From GCA-2728135 sp002728135 (GTDB lineage: Bacteria; Pseudomonadota; Alphaproteobacteria; UBA828), in NCBI GenBank assembly GCA_963997635.1, contig CAXEND010000006.1, positions 1 to 64,000 of the forward strand: DNA of 64,000 nucleotides, written 5' to 3'. Of the stretch, positions 51,405 through 60,901 are shown one piece after another. Numbering within the stretch: the stretch's first letter is position 1; each line of letters begins with the position of its first letter. Made by a program: the position numbers and the translations under genes. The notes under the pieces were generated by a model that was given only the letters and a program-made list of their open reading frames with translations, was not told the DNA's origin and ran no database searches.

Positions 51405-53149
51405 CAATGATCCCCTAATCTTAAGGTAGCAGTTAAATTAGAATCAACATTCCCGTTTTCATCAAGAGAAACACCAAAATCTTTCTCTGCTGTCTCTTTA
51501 TTTATATATCCATCCAAAAAATCTTCCTGTACTTCTTTAACTGGTCTTTTATAAGGTTTTCCAAAACCTCCTCCTCCACCAGTAACAATTCTTACCAAGT
51601 CACCTGAATTTAAATCTTTGTGTGATATTCGTGAAATTCGCTCAACTGAATCTCCACTGACGATTTCCATGTAATTTAAAGATCCATTTTTTCCGCCCAT
51701 TAAGCCCCAAGGAGTCTCGATATTTCTGCCAAAGCTACAATATGTATGTGCACCGTTAATAAGTACTTCAAACTCTCTAATTACCCCAAAGCCTCCTCTC
51801 CAACGTCCAGCACCTACACCCCCTTCAGTATTTAAAGCATATTTATTTATTCTTAGTGGAAACTTTGCCTCAAATAACTCAATTGAATAATTGTATGTAT
51901 CACCATCAGTCGTTGCAATTAATGCACCAGTACCATCACAATTTGATTGAGCTCCCCACCCACCTATTGCAGGCTCAATATGAACAAACATTTCTTTAGT
52001 ACTTGGATCTTCACCAAAAAAATACGCACCACATAGGCTCATATAGCTTCCTGCACTTAACTTATCTGGTGCCAGCTCTGCAAGTGCACGCCAAACCAAT
52101 TCAGATGCTTGTGCAGAACCTTCATAATACCAACCCGTTGGAGCAGGCTTTGTAGCTGTAAAAATTGTACCTTCTGGGCAAATTATAGTTAAAGGTCTGA
52201 ACCATCCCTCATTTGATGGTCCTTGAGGGTCGACTAAGGCTTTGAAAACTGTCTTCACTGCAGAGCTCAATGCACCATAGGCACAATTTATTGGGCCATC
52301 TCTTTGAGGACTTGATCCTGTAAAGTCAAATGTCATTTTATCATCTGAAATTCTAACCTCTGCACAAACAGGAATTTGCTCATTAGTTATACCATCCCCA
52401 TCCACATAGTCATTGGCATAATAAATTCCATTAGGAAGTTGCTTTATTGCTTGTAAAGATAAAAGTTCACTTGAGTCTAAAATATAAGAATATGTATCTC
52501 TAACAACTTCTGATCCATATTTATCAAAAATTTCACGTAGACGTGTTTCTGCAATTCTTACAGCTGCAAGTTCTGCATTAAAATCTCCAATGCACATTGT
52601 TGGTAAACGTGTATTTTCTCGGATTAACTCAAGTATATCTTGCTGCACAATATCATCTCTACAAACACGCAACCCTGGAAATCTAATACCTTCCTGATAT
52701 ATCTCAGTTGCACTTGGTGAAATACTCCCTGCAACAGCACCGCCAACCTCACTCCAATGAGCAACCGCTATTGCAAAAGCTTCTAAATTATCATTTATAA
52801 AAACTGGTTTTATTAATGCGATGTCACAAGTATGAGTTCCACCATCAAAAGGGTCATTAGTCATAAAAACATCACCCGGCTTAATATCATCTGCAAAGCG
52901 TCTGAGAATGCTTTTAACTTGCAGGCCAAAAGTGCCTGTAAAAAGAGTTATTCCGTTTGTCTGGACTATCAATTGACCGCGAGGATCACAAACACCGCAA
53001 GCAAAATCTAGCACCTCATAAATCACCGGGCTCATAGAACAACGAGCTATAACAATTCCCATCTCATCGGCTGCAGCTAAAAGCTTACCTCTAATGATTT
53101 CATGCGTGACTAAATCTGGAACAGTTGATCTATATGAATTTTCAGACAC
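51404..53149 (-). CDS. Hydantoinase B/oxoprolinase family protein (HyuB-like), pair 4
   Basis: The 581-residue B subunit has PGDVFMTNDPFDGGTHTCDIAL (around 92-113), VAHWSEVGGAVAGSISPSATEI and a C-terminal VTGGGGGFGKPYKRP. Translation probably begins at a GTG (53149), with AAGG only a few bases ahead. Gene order is reversed, B then A, compared with the other pairs in this window. A cyclic amide or related carbonyl compound is the likely substrate. An SDR gene lies upstream, 56 bases from its start. Confidence 0.93.
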   Translation of the reverse strand: MSENSYRSTVPDLVTHEIIRGKLLAAADEMGIVIARCSMSPVIYEVLDFACGVCDPRGQLIVQTNGITLFTGTFGLQVKSILRRFADDIKPGDVFMTNDPFDGGTHTCDIALIKPVFINDNLEAFAIAVAHWSEVGGAVAGSISPSATEIYQEGIRFPGLRVCRDDIVQQDILELIRENTRLPTMCIGDFNAELAAVRIAETRLREIFDKYGSEVVRDTYSYILDSSELLSLQAIKQLPNGIYYANDYVDGDGITNEQIPVCAEVRISDDKMTFDFTGSSPQRDGPINCAYGALSSAVKTVFKALVDPQGPSNEGWFRPLTIICPEGTIFTATKPAPTGWYYEGSAQASELVWRALAELAPDKLSAGSYMSLCGAYFFGEDPSTKEMFVHIEPAIGGWGAQSNCDGTGALIATTDGDTYNYSIELFEAKFPLRINKYALNTEGGVGAGRWRGGFGVIREFEVLINGAHTYCSFGRNIETPWGLMGGKNGSLNYMEIVSGDSVERISRISHKDLNSGDLVRIVTGGGGGFGKPYKRPVKEVQEDFLDGYINKETAEKDFGVSLDENGNVDSNLTATLRLGDH

Positions 53150-53205
53150 CTTATTTTTCCAATTGAAAATTAGTTAAAAAATAAATACTCATAATTAAAT
53201 ATTAA

Positions 53206-53922
53206 TTAGAAATCATTACGTCCTACACTTGACCCTCCGCAAACGTGTAGAGTTTGACCAGTTATAAAAGCTGCTTCATTTCCTAGAAAAAACATTACTG
53301 CAGCTGCAACATCATCAGGTGTACCTATTCTTCCAAGAGGTATATTAGCTAGTGATGAGCGCGTTCTCTGACTATCAGAAGGATTTGCTTGAGTATAAAG
53401 CTCAGTCGCAATTGGACCAGGGCAAACTGTATTAGAAGTAACCCCATATTCGGCGAGTTCTAAAGCCCAAGTTCGACTAAGAGAAATAAGTGCGCCTTTA
53501 CTTGCTGAATAATTTGTTCGGAGAGGCTTACCAAGAACAGTTCTACTGGCAATATTTACTATACGACCAAATTTTCTTGACTCCATTCCTGGCAATAAAG
53601 CTTTTGCACATAAAATAGCTGTCTTAACATTAATATTCATCACAGATGCAAAATCTAAAGTCGTACTATCTCTTAGATATGCAGGGCTTACTATTCCCAC
53701 ATTATTAACTAAACGTGTTATGTCCCCTTTTTGAAGTGATAATTCTAATGCGTTGTTTGTTGCATTTTCATCAGAAAGATCAACTTGTATAAAATCACAT
53801 TTGATATCCTCTGGTGAGATTTTATCAAGAATTATTACATCAAATCCTGCTTCAACCAATGAAGAAGAGATGGCACGGCCAATGCCGCGCGCACCTCCAG
53901 TGACTAGTGCTCGGATAGACAC
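53206..53922 (-). CDS. Short-chain dehydrogenase/reductase (SDR)
   Basis: The 238-residue SDR has LVTGGARGIGRA (6-17), NNVG and NIASRTVLGKPLRTNYSASKGA with the catalytic Ser, Tyr and Lys (YSASK). It starts at GTG 53922. It is likely to oxidise or reduce a small hydroxy or oxo compound. It lies 23 bases downstream of the luciferase-like monooxygenase gene and upstream of hydantoinase pair 4, so all four genes 49374-55049 may form one unit. Confidence 0.91.
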   Translation of the reverse strand: MSIRALVTGGARGIGRAISSSLVEAGFDVIILDKISPEDIKCDFIQVDLSDENATNNALELSLQKGDITRLVNNVGIVSPAYLRDSTTLDFASVMNINVKTAILCAKALLPGMESRKFGRIVNIASRTVLGKPLRTNYSASKGALISLSRTWALELAEYGVTSNTVCPGPIATELYTQANPSDSQRTRSSLANIPLGRIGTPDDVAAAVMFFLGNEAAFITGQTLHVCGGSSVGRNDF

Positions 53923-53945
53923 CCTTAATAGCTCAAAATATTTTT

Positions 53946-55049
53946 CTATTCAGCTGCTGACTGGGCACCAAGTGCAGAATTAAGTTTTGGCATTACTTCT
54001 TTAGCCAAAAGCTCCATTGAGCGTTTCATTGATTCTGGATGCACCCAATCTTGAGCCGTATGTAAAAGAGTACCGAAATGCCCTACTTCATCTCTAAAAG
54101 CTAAAATCTTTTCAATGACTGTTTCAGGGCTTCCTGCAATTACAAAGTTATCTCGCAAGGCTTCATAGGAGAGTTCATCTGCGTTGTCACCTTGGTTAAC
54201 AACAAAGGGGCCTTTCATTTGAGCTCTATCAAATATTTTGAATAGATACTCATAGTAGAAATCAGCAGATTCACCAATTGTTTTTACATGTGATTCAGCT
54301 TCAGCGTCGGTATCAGCAACATGAATATTTCTAGCTACCCTCCAACGCTCACGATCGGCAACCCTTCCCTGCTTCTCTGTTTCTTCAGCGTAAACTTCCC
54401 AATGACTCTTAACTGACCAGTTTCCTATAAAGTTAGCACTTATTGGATCAAAGTCCTGCTGGGCAGCATATTTATGAGAAGATGAAAAAGGACTCATAGC
54501 TGAAATAGCAAATGTAGGGTGTGGTTGTTGCAAAGGCTTACACATTTGCCCCAAACCTATATCCTCATAAACCCAATCTTTTATAGATACGTTCCAGTAT
54601 TTACCCTTAATATCATAAGGAGGATCGCCAGCCCATATTTCTCTAATCATATCTATGGACTCTTTCATCATTTCGTTACGATCAGAATCCATTGTTCCAA
54701 GCAACTCAAAATCTGATGGCAAACCACCTGGTCCAACTCCCATGATAAATCTACCACCTGATAGATGGTCAAACATAGCAGCTTGGCCGGCTACTACAGC
54801 AGGGTGATACTGAGGCAAACACATTACGCCTGTACCAAAACGTATATTTTTTGTAGCTCGAACTAAACTTGCGAAAAAAATTAATGGATTGGTTATCTGC
54901 TCCCCTGCTGAGCTATAGTGCTCTCCACACCATGCTTCTTCATAGCCAAGCTGGTCTGCATAAATAACAGCTTCGCAATCTTCGCTAAGGGCTTCCGCAT
55001 AAGGTTTCTTAGGCGGATGAAGTGGCATCATAAAGAGTCCAAGCTTCAT
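53946..55049 (-). CDS. LLM-class flavin-dependent monooxygenase (luciferase-like)
   Basis: The 367-residue TIM-barrel protein has KLGLFMMPLHPP at its start, GYEEAWCGEHYSS (34-46), NIRFGTGVMCLPQYHPAVVAGQ and GGRFIMGVGPGGLPSDFE, which are typical of the bacterial luciferase-like F420/FMN-dependent oxygenases. It uses reduced flavin and oxygen to insert oxygen into a substrate such as a ketone, lactam or heterocycle. AGAAGGAGTC lies 9 bases before the ATG. It heads the minus-strand group containing the SDR and hydantoinase pair 4. Confidence 0.93.
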   Translation of the reverse strand: MKLGLFMMPLHPPKKPYAEALSEDCEAVIYADQLGYEEAWCGEHYSSAGEQITNPLIFFASLVRATKNIRFGTGVMCLPQYHPAVVAGQAAMFDHLSGGRFIMGVGPGGLPSDFELLGTMDSDRNEMMKESIDMIREIWAGDPPYDIKGKYWNVSIKDWVYEDIGLGQMCKPLQQPHPTFAISAMSPFSSSHKYAAQQDFDPISANFIGNWSVKSHWEVYAEETEKQGRVADRERWRVARNIHVADTDAEAESHVKTIGESADFYYEYLFKIFDRAQMKGPFVVNQGDNADELSYEALRDNFVIAGSPETVIEKILAFRDEVGHFGTLLHTAQDWVHPESMKRSMELLAKEVMPKLNSALGAQSAAE

Positions 55050-55230
55050 TATATTGACTCCTTCTAGTCTAAATACTGTAAATTGGTAATATTGTAGCGA
55101 TCAAATCATAATACCCCAAGTACTAAATGTTAAAAATTTACAATTTTACTTGAGTTATAGGGATATAAGGTGTCATTTGAATTAATAAATACTTATAACA
55201 GAAACTAAATACAAAAGTGATATTATACCT

Positions 55231-56046
55231 ATGGCAAACATTTACAACCAAATTGACCTAGATATAGAGTCCTATCTTAACTTCACACACCAAATAGCTG
55301 ATGTTGCAAGTAATGTTATTAAACCTCTCTTTAGATCTAACCTTGAAATTACAGATAAAGGAGACAAAGAGAATAGGCTATCCCAAGTTACTGAGGCAGA
55401 CCGAGGTGCTGAAAGAGCTATGAGGTCATTAATAGAAGAAAAATTTCCTCAACATGGTATAATTGGGGAAGAATATGGTTATACGAGAAGTCAATCTAAA
55501 TATGTTTGGGTCCTAGATCCAATAGATGGAACTGACCCCTTCCTAGCTGGGCTTCCTACTTGGGGCTCATTAATTGCGCTTATGATAGATGGTCGCTCCT
55601 GCATTGGTATGATGAATCAACCTATATTTGGAGAAAGATTTTACGGGAGTAAAAACGGAGCATTTCTGGGCCCTAAAAGAATATCAACACGAAAATGTAA
55701 AAATTTAAAAGATGCTAGCCTCTCAATTACTTCGTTACAAATGTTAGCTAACAAATCTCAACTTGATGCATTTAAAGAAATAGAAAAAAGAGTATTACAG
55801 CTTAGAGTTGGTGGAGACTGTTATAATTATGCTCTGCTAGCTGCTGGAAGTATAGATCTTGTGATTGAAGGGCAATTAGCACCTTGGGATATTCAAGCAC
55901 ATATACCAATAATTGAGGCAGCGGGGGGGATTATAACAGATTGGAAAGGGAACGAAATAAAAGCAGGAGGTTGGGTAATCGCAGCTGGAGATCCCTATAT
56001 CCACGAACAAGCCTTAGAGTTTTTATCTTTGGCAAATACTGAATAA
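55231..56046 (+). CDS. Inositol-monophosphatase-family phosphatase (HisN-like)
   Basis: The 271-residue enzyme has the metal-binding motifs of the family: E80/E81 in GEEYGY, DPIDGT at 96-101, and WDIQAH near 216-221. The GEEYG and GTDPFLAGLPTWG context is that of alphaproteobacterial histidinol-phosphatase HisN. It removes phosphate from histidinol-phosphate or a related sugar or inositol phosphate. HisI occurs elsewhere in this window but is far away. The stop overlaps the CoA-transferase start by one base (TAATG). Confidence 0.9.
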   Translation: MANIYNQIDLDIESYLNFTHQIADVASNVIKPLFRSNLEITDKGDKENRLSQVTEADRGAERAMRSLIEEKFPQHGIIGEEYGYTRSQSKYVWVLDPIDGTDPFLAGLPTWGSLIALMIDGRSCIGMMNQPIFGERFYGSKNGAFLGPKRISTRKCKNLKDASLSITSLQMLANKSQLDAFKEIEKRVLQLRVGGDCYNYALLAAGSIDLVIEGQLAPWDIQAHIPIIEAAGGIITDWKGNEIKAGGWVIAAGDPYIHEQALEFLSLANTE

Positions 56047-57239
56047 TGACAAAAAACGATAGTTTGCCACTAAAAGGAATTTGCGTTTTAGATTTAACCA
56101 GATTTCGAGCCGGTCCGACATGTGTTAGACAATTATCTGATTGGGGGGCAAATGTAATGAAAATTGAAAAGCCTGATAAGAACACAAGTAGTAATGAATA
56201 TCTAGCATCAAGAAACGGGCCAGACTTTCAGAATCTTCATAGAAATAAAAAAAGTATAGTAATAGATTTAAAATCTAGGGACGGGTATGAAATATTAATT
56301 GATTTAGTAAATAAAGCGGATGTTCTCGTTGAAAATTTTCGACCTAAAATCAAACATAAACTTAAAATTGATTATTCAATATTAAACAATGTAAATCCCC
56401 GTCTCATTTACACTAGTATATCTGGATTTGGCCAGTCTGGCCCCTACTCTGATAGACCTGGGTTTGATCAAGTTGCCCAAGGTATGGGAGGACTAATGTC
56501 CGTAACTGGATTTAAGGGACAAACTCCTACTAGAGCAGGTATTCCTGTAGCCGATTTATCTGCAGGTTTGTATGGTGCGATAGGAGTTCTACTTGCATTA
56601 TACGATCGGGAAAAAACGGGAAAAGGTACATGGGTTCGTACTTCACTTCTACAAGCAATGGTTTCAATGATGGACTTTCAAGGAGCAAGATGGCTCTATT
56701 CTGATGAACTCCCTGAGCAAGCTGGAAACGATCATCCAACTACTGTTCCAACAGGAGTATTTCCAACACTAGATGGATTCATTAACATAGCAACAGCTGG
56801 TGAAACAATTTATGCACGTTTGTGTGAGGCCTTAAATACTGATGAATTAATTAATAATAAAGAATTTAGTAATGCCGAAGCACGATCTCTAAATAGAATC
56901 ACCCTAAATAAAATAATTTCTAATCAAACATCAAAAAAAAGCACTGAATTCTGGATATCTAAGCTTAATAAACTTGGGGTCCCTTGTGGACCCATTAATA
57001 ATATGAAAGAAGTATTCTCTGATCCACAGGTCAAATATTTAGAATTAGCAAAAGATTACCAGCACAAAACTCTAGGAACAAAAAAAATCCTTGGACAAGC
57101 ATTAGAGTATGGTGAGAATAAATTTGAAATAAATAATGGTGCTCCAACACTGGGAGAGCATACGGATGAAATTTTAAAATGGTTAGGATATAATCGTACA
57201 AAAATAGGGAAACTTAGAAAGAATAAAATCGTCAGTTAA
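56046..57239 (+). CDS. Family III CoA-transferase (CaiB/BaiF)
   Basis: The 397-residue protein has VLDLTRFRAGPTCVRQLSDWGA, NLHRNKKSIVIDLKSRDG and catalytic D170 in RAGIPVADLSAGLYGA. A one-base overlap with the phosphatase stop couples the two genes. The next gene, an atypical crotonase, follows 31 bases later and glyoxalase II after it. The set may activate an acid and process the CoA ester to a hydroxyacid. Confidence 0.92.
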   Translation: MTKNDSLPLKGICVLDLTRFRAGPTCVRQLSDWGANVMKIEKPDKNTSSNEYLASRNGPDFQNLHRNKKSIVIDLKSRDGYEILIDLVNKADVLVENFRPKIKHKLKIDYSILNNVNPRLIYTSISGFGQSGPYSDRPGFDQVAQGMGGLMSVTGFKGQTPTRAGIPVADLSAGLYGAIGVLLALYDREKTGKGTWVRTSLLQAMVSMMDFQGARWLYSDELPEQAGNDHPTTVPTGVFPTLDGFINIATAGETIYARLCEALNTDELINNKEFSNAEARSLNRITLNKIISNQTSKKSTEFWISKLNKLGVPCGPINNMKEVFSDPQVKYLELAKDYQHKTLGTKKILGQALEYGENKFEINNGAPTLGEHTDEILKWLGYNRTKIGKLRKNKIVS

Positions 57240-57270
57240 TTCAATATTTCAAACGAAAAAAGAAAATTCA

Positions 57271-58077
57271 ATGCCTGAGATAATTAAAACTGGAAGTAAC
57301 AATTTACTAGCATCCATAGATGGTCAAATAGGCAAAATTATATTTAATAAACCGGAAAAACATAATGCTGTATGCATAAAGATGTGGAAGTCATTAAAAA
57401 ACATCTTGGAAGAGTTTAATAACACAAAATCACTTAGAGTTATTATGCTAGCTGGTGCCGGAGAAAAAGCTTTTATCTCTGGAGCAGATATTTCTGAGTT
57501 TGAAAAAACTAGAACTGAAAAAAAAGATGTATTTGAATATGATAAAATTGCTGAAGGTGCGACTCAAATACTTTACGAAAGCACTAAGCCAACTATAGCT
57601 GTTATTCAAGGATATTGTATTGGTGGGGGATTAGGCATAGCTGCGGCTTGCGATATTAGAATAGCATCAGAGAATGCAACCTTTGCTATTCCAGCTGCAA
57701 AACTCGGACTTGGATATCGTTCTAAAAACCTTCAACGTGTTGTGCAATTAGTAGGGCCATCATTTGCAACAGAAATTATAGTTACGGCAAGACAATTCAA
57801 CGTCCAAGAGGCATACGAAATGGGATTAGTCAACCGAGTAGTAAAACATTCACAATTAAATTCATTTTCTGGAGAATATGCAGACTCCATATCAAATAAT
57901 GCTCCTATGACTATATTCGCCGCAAAAACAGCAATCCGTTATATGCAACAACAAAACCATAAATTTGATGATAATTATCTTAATAGTTTAGTTGATCAAT
58001 GTTTCTCAAGTGAGGATTATGCTGAAGGTCGTAATGCCTTTCGTGAAAAACGCAAACCAACTTTCAGTGGAAAATAA
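57271..58077 (+). CDS. Crotonase-family protein lacking both hydratase glutamates
   Basis: The 268-residue crotonase keeps the CoA loop AFISGADISEFEK and oxyanion-hole segment GYCIGGGLGIAAACDIR. However, the two residues that are glutamates in enoyl-CoA hydratase are changed: Gly in GGGLGIAAACD, and Ala in IPAAKLGLGY. Water addition is therefore unlikely, and the real reaction may be a decarboxylation, isomerisation or thioester cleavage. This IPAAKLGLGY subgroup is common in proteobacteria and usually annotated simply as enoyl-CoA hydratase. There is only a weak ribosome site before the ATG. Confidence 0.9.
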   Translation: MPEIIKTGSNNLLASIDGQIGKIIFNKPEKHNAVCIKMWKSLKNILEEFNNTKSLRVIMLAGAGEKAFISGADISEFEKTRTEKKDVFEYDKIAEGATQILYESTKPTIAVIQGYCIGGGLGIAAACDIRIASENATFAIPAAKLGLGYRSKNLQRVVQLVGPSFATEIIVTARQFNVQEAYEMGLVNRVVKHSQLNSFSGEYADSISNNAPMTIFAAKTAIRYMQQQNHKFDDNYLNSLVDQCFSSEDYAEGRNAFREKRKPTFSGK

Positions 58078-58114
58078 TGCTTATCCTATTACTTTACAGA
58101 GGACATGTATAACA

Positions 58115-58906
58115 ATGATAATTAAACAATTATGGACCGGCAATTCATACCGCAACTTTAACTATCTTGTTGTTTGTTCAGAAACTGGAGAGACGGCAGC
58201 TATAGACCCACTAGACCATAAACAATGCCTAAATACAGCAAAAGAAAATGGATGGAATATTACAAAAGTAATAAATACACATGAACATGCTGATCATATT
58301 GGAGGAAACGAAGTTGTTATAAAATCCACTGGGGCATCATTATTAGCACACTCTGGATCAAAAGATTCAATTAACGGTATAAACATTGGACTTAATGACG
58401 GTGACATAGTCAAATTAGGTAACACAGTAGAACTGGAAGTGCTTAACACTCCGGGCCATACTATGAGCCATGTTTGTCTTCTTTCACTAGGTGACGAAAA
58501 AGCTCTTATATGTGGAGACACCTTGTTCAATGCTGGAGTAGGAAATTGCCACAACGGTGGACATCCAGAAGAATTATATTCAACTTTCAAGAACAAGCTT
58601 GCATTACTTCCTGATGATACAAAAATATTTCCTGGGCACGAATATTTGTCAAATAATCTGGAATTCACACTAGATAGGGAACCATCAAATAAAAAGGCAC
58701 GGAAACTCCTTGAAACTGCAAGGAATCAAGATCCAAATTCTCCACTCGTAACGACTCTAGGACTAGAAAAAGACATTAATACATTTCTACGTCTAGAGAA
58801 TCCTGAAATTATAGAACAATTAAAAATATCTTTCCCCAATCTGGCTGAAAACCCAGACCCTAAATCCATATTTTTAAAACTTAGGGAATTAAGAAATAAC
58901 TGGTAA
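58115..58906 (+). CDS. Hydroxyacylglutathione hydrolase-like (glyoxalase II) metallo-beta-lactamase protein
   Basis: The 263-residue protein is a metallo-beta-lactamase-fold hydrolase with THEHADH (55-61), NTPGHTMSHV, CGDTLFNAGVGNCHNGG and FPGHEYLSNNLEFT, the metal set of glyoxalase II. The C-terminal part with EPSNKKARKLLE is the usual glutathione-thioester-binding region. It hydrolyses S-D-lactoylglutathione or a similar thioester. The ATG at 58115 has GAGGACA upstream; an earlier in-frame start (57992) would run into the crotonase gene and is rejected. It is 37 bases after the crotonase stop. Confidence 0.91.
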   Translation: MIIKQLWTGNSYRNFNYLVVCSETGETAAIDPLDHKQCLNTAKENGWNITKVINTHEHADHIGGNEVVIKSTGASLLAHSGSKDSINGINIGLNDGDIVKLGNTVELEVLNTPGHTMSHVCLLSLGDEKALICGDTLFNAGVGNCHNGGHPEELYSTFKNKLALLPDDTKIFPGHEYLSNNLEFTLDREPSNKKARKLLETARNQDPNSPLVTTLGLEKDINTFLRLENPEIIEQLKISFPNLAENPDPKSIFLKLRELRNNW

Positions 58907-58911
58907 AAATT

Positions 58912-59586
58912 TCACTCATATCCAAAGAATTTCGCAAATACTGATGTTGACTCTCTACCTGTTATGAATTGATTAGCAACTTCTTCCTTATTTTCATACC
59001 CTATTGCCATGCCACAAACTAGAGTTTCATTCTCTGGTATTGGCAATAATTCTCTTACCTTCTGATGATGGTATACCCAAGCTGCCTGAGGACACGTCTC
59101 AAGCCCAAAATTTCGGGAGACAAGCATAACGTTCTGAATAAACATACCAATATCAAGCCAACTGCCAATTTCCATATCAGAATCAATTGTAAAAAAGATT
59201 CCTACAGGTGCACCAAAAAAATTATAGTTTTTTAGCTGCTGTTTAAAAGCCCCTTCTCTATCCCCCTTTTGAATTCCAAGAATACCATACAGACCCCAAC
59301 CTGTTGCCCTTCTCCGTCCTAAATAGGGTTCACGCCATTTTGTAGGATAGTATTGATATTGTGGAGTCTCATCTTTTGGATAATCTATTCTATATTGTAT
59401 GAAATTATCTGAAAAATTTCTCTTAAATTCTCCTGAGATTACATAAACCTTCCATGGTTGTGTATTGCTTCCTGAAGGAGCACGTGAAGAAATCTGTAGT
59501 ATTTTATCTATAACCTCCCTAGGGATTTCTTGATCTAAAAAACCTCTTACTGATTTTCTTTTCTCAATAGCTTCAACAATATTCAT
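58912..59586 (-). CDS. Nitroreductase family protein
   Basis: This 224-residue flavoprotein starts with IEKRKSVRGFLDQEIPREV and has SSRAPSGSNTQPWKVYVI (32-49), the FMN-binding signature, and ETCPQAAWVYHHQKVREL near residues 164-181. Such enzymes reduce nitro groups, quinones or enones with NAD(P)H; some dehalogenate or act in cofactor synthesis. The gene is convergent with the glyoxalase II gene, five bases apart. TGAGGAC precedes the start. Confidence 0.92.
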   Translation of the reverse strand: MNIVEAIEKRKSVRGFLDQEIPREVIDKILQISSRAPSGSNTQPWKVYVISGEFKRNFSDNFIQYRIDYPKDETPQYQYYPTKWREPYLGRRRATGWGLYGILGIQKGDREGAFKQQLKNYNFFGAPVGIFFTIDSDMEIGSWLDIGMFIQNVMLVSRNFGLETCPQAAWVYHHQKVRELLPIPENETLVCGMAIGYENKEEVANQFITGRESTSVFAKFFGYE

Positions 59587-59657
59587 AAAATAGTCCTCAT
59601 ATATAGAATCTATGAATTCTCATTTATATTACATGATAAAGATTATCTTCCATCAAC

Positions 59658-60593
59658 CTATCCAGAAAATAAAGTAACCAATATAGATAATGTAATAAGA
59701 GATATTGCAGTTGTGACAACAATACTGGCAGATGACTCAGATACTCCGATATTGTATTTTTGTGCAACAACAAATGCTGTAGCACCTAATGGAGTCCCTG
59801 CCATTATTATGGCCATTGCTACCCACATTTGCGAAAGAGGAAAAAACAACTCAACTAAAACCCATACTGCAAAAGGAAACAATATTAACTTTAAAATACT
59901 TGTGACACCCAACCTCACAAAAATTCCCTTTATAGGGATATTTGAAACAAATAAACCTATAGCAATCAAAGCACAAGGACCAGCAGCAGCACCAAGAATT
60001 GACAAAAAATTGTCTACGGCATTAGGAAATCTGACATCATTGAAACAAAGTATCAGACCTATCAAGACAGATAAAACAAGCGGGTTAATTAATAAGGCAC
60101 GAAAAATACCCAGGATAACATGGTTAAAATCCTTAGACCTATTTCTTGAAAACTCAATAAGGATAGCAGCAAACGGAATAATCAGAAATGCGTTTACTGC
60201 AATAGTTATGCTTGCAGGCACTAAAGCAGCAGAACCAAATACTGAAACACCAAGAGGAATTCCAAGATATCCAGTGTTGCCATATGTTGCATTAACACCT
60301 TGCAGGGCTGTAATTTCAAGATTATCCCGATATAAGAATTTAGATATAAGTGAACTTACAAACCAAACTATGACCATTCCCAAGCTATAAGCTAGAATAA
60401 AATTTTCATTTAGAATGTCAGAAATTGGAGCCACAGATATTGAATGAATTAGTAGGGCTGGTAATGAAAAATAATAAACAAATTGATTAAGCACCTCAGA
60501 GCTTTTTTTACCAAACAATTTGAATTTTCCAGCAAAAAAACCACAGGCAATTAGAGCAAAAACAGGGATTACGTTAGATATAAATACTTCCAT
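59658..60593 (-). CDS. AEC-family transporter (auxin efflux carrier fold)
   Basis: This 311-residue membrane protein has about ten helices in two bundles, with NVIPVFALIACGFFAGKF at the N-terminus, NATYGNTGYLGIPLG (103-117) and MAGTPLGATAFVVAQKY near the end, both typical of AEC carriers. Bacterial members move dicarboxylates such as malate or malonate, or other organic anions. It is divergent from the amidase gene and upstream of the nitroreductase gene on the minus strand. Confidence 0.92.
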   Translation of the reverse strand: MEVFISNVIPVFALIACGFFAGKFKLFGKKSSEVLNQFVYYFSLPALLIHSISVAPISDILNENFILAYSLGMVIVWFVSSLISKFLYRDNLEITALQGVNATYGNTGYLGIPLGVSVFGSAALVPASITIAVNAFLIIPFAAILIEFSRNRSKDFNHVILGIFRALLINPLVLSVLIGLILCFNDVRFPNAVDNFLSILGAAAGPCALIAIGLFVSNIPIKGIFVRLGVTSILKLILFPFAVWVLVELFFPLSQMWVAMAIIMAGTPLGATAFVVAQKYNIGVSESSASIVVTTAISLITLSILVTLFSG

Positions 60594-60901
60594 TCTAAGG
60601 AACCACTTTGGATATTCTCATTGAAGAAACAACTAAACAGATTGAAAAATAAAATTTATTAATTTACTTGATACTAATCTATGAAGTCTTACAAGAAAGC
60701 AATAAGGAATCTAAATCACAAGTTTATTTAAATCTAAATAATGTTTTGTTCAGAAGATAGGCAAAGTTAATTTGCTCTATAAAGTAATATAAATAAAAGT
60801 TATAAAAATCTATAATGTAAACAAAATTAGACTTTTCTAATAATATCGATGTGATAAATACCTTATTGTAATTTAATAATTAAATTGATCGATAGGTTGT
60901 A
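60594..60901. other. Intergenic region between AEC carrier and amidase genes
   Basis: This 308-base AT-rich stretch has no credible coding region and presumably holds divergent promoters for the carrier and the amidase. An AT-only dyad at 60870-60886 (arms AATTTAAT/ATTAAATT) is present but not significant at this base composition. No TTGnCCGTAC core, terminator or RNA structure was recognised. Confidence 0.5.

Noticed and set aside
59713..60390. 225-residue plus-strand frame antisense to the AEC carrier
   Set aside because: It mirrors the hydrophobic carrier in the opposite strand and has no ribosome site or family motif.
60870..60886. AT-only 17-base dyad upstream of the amidase gene
   Set aside because: A purely A/T palindrome is expected by chance in such AT-rich DNA.
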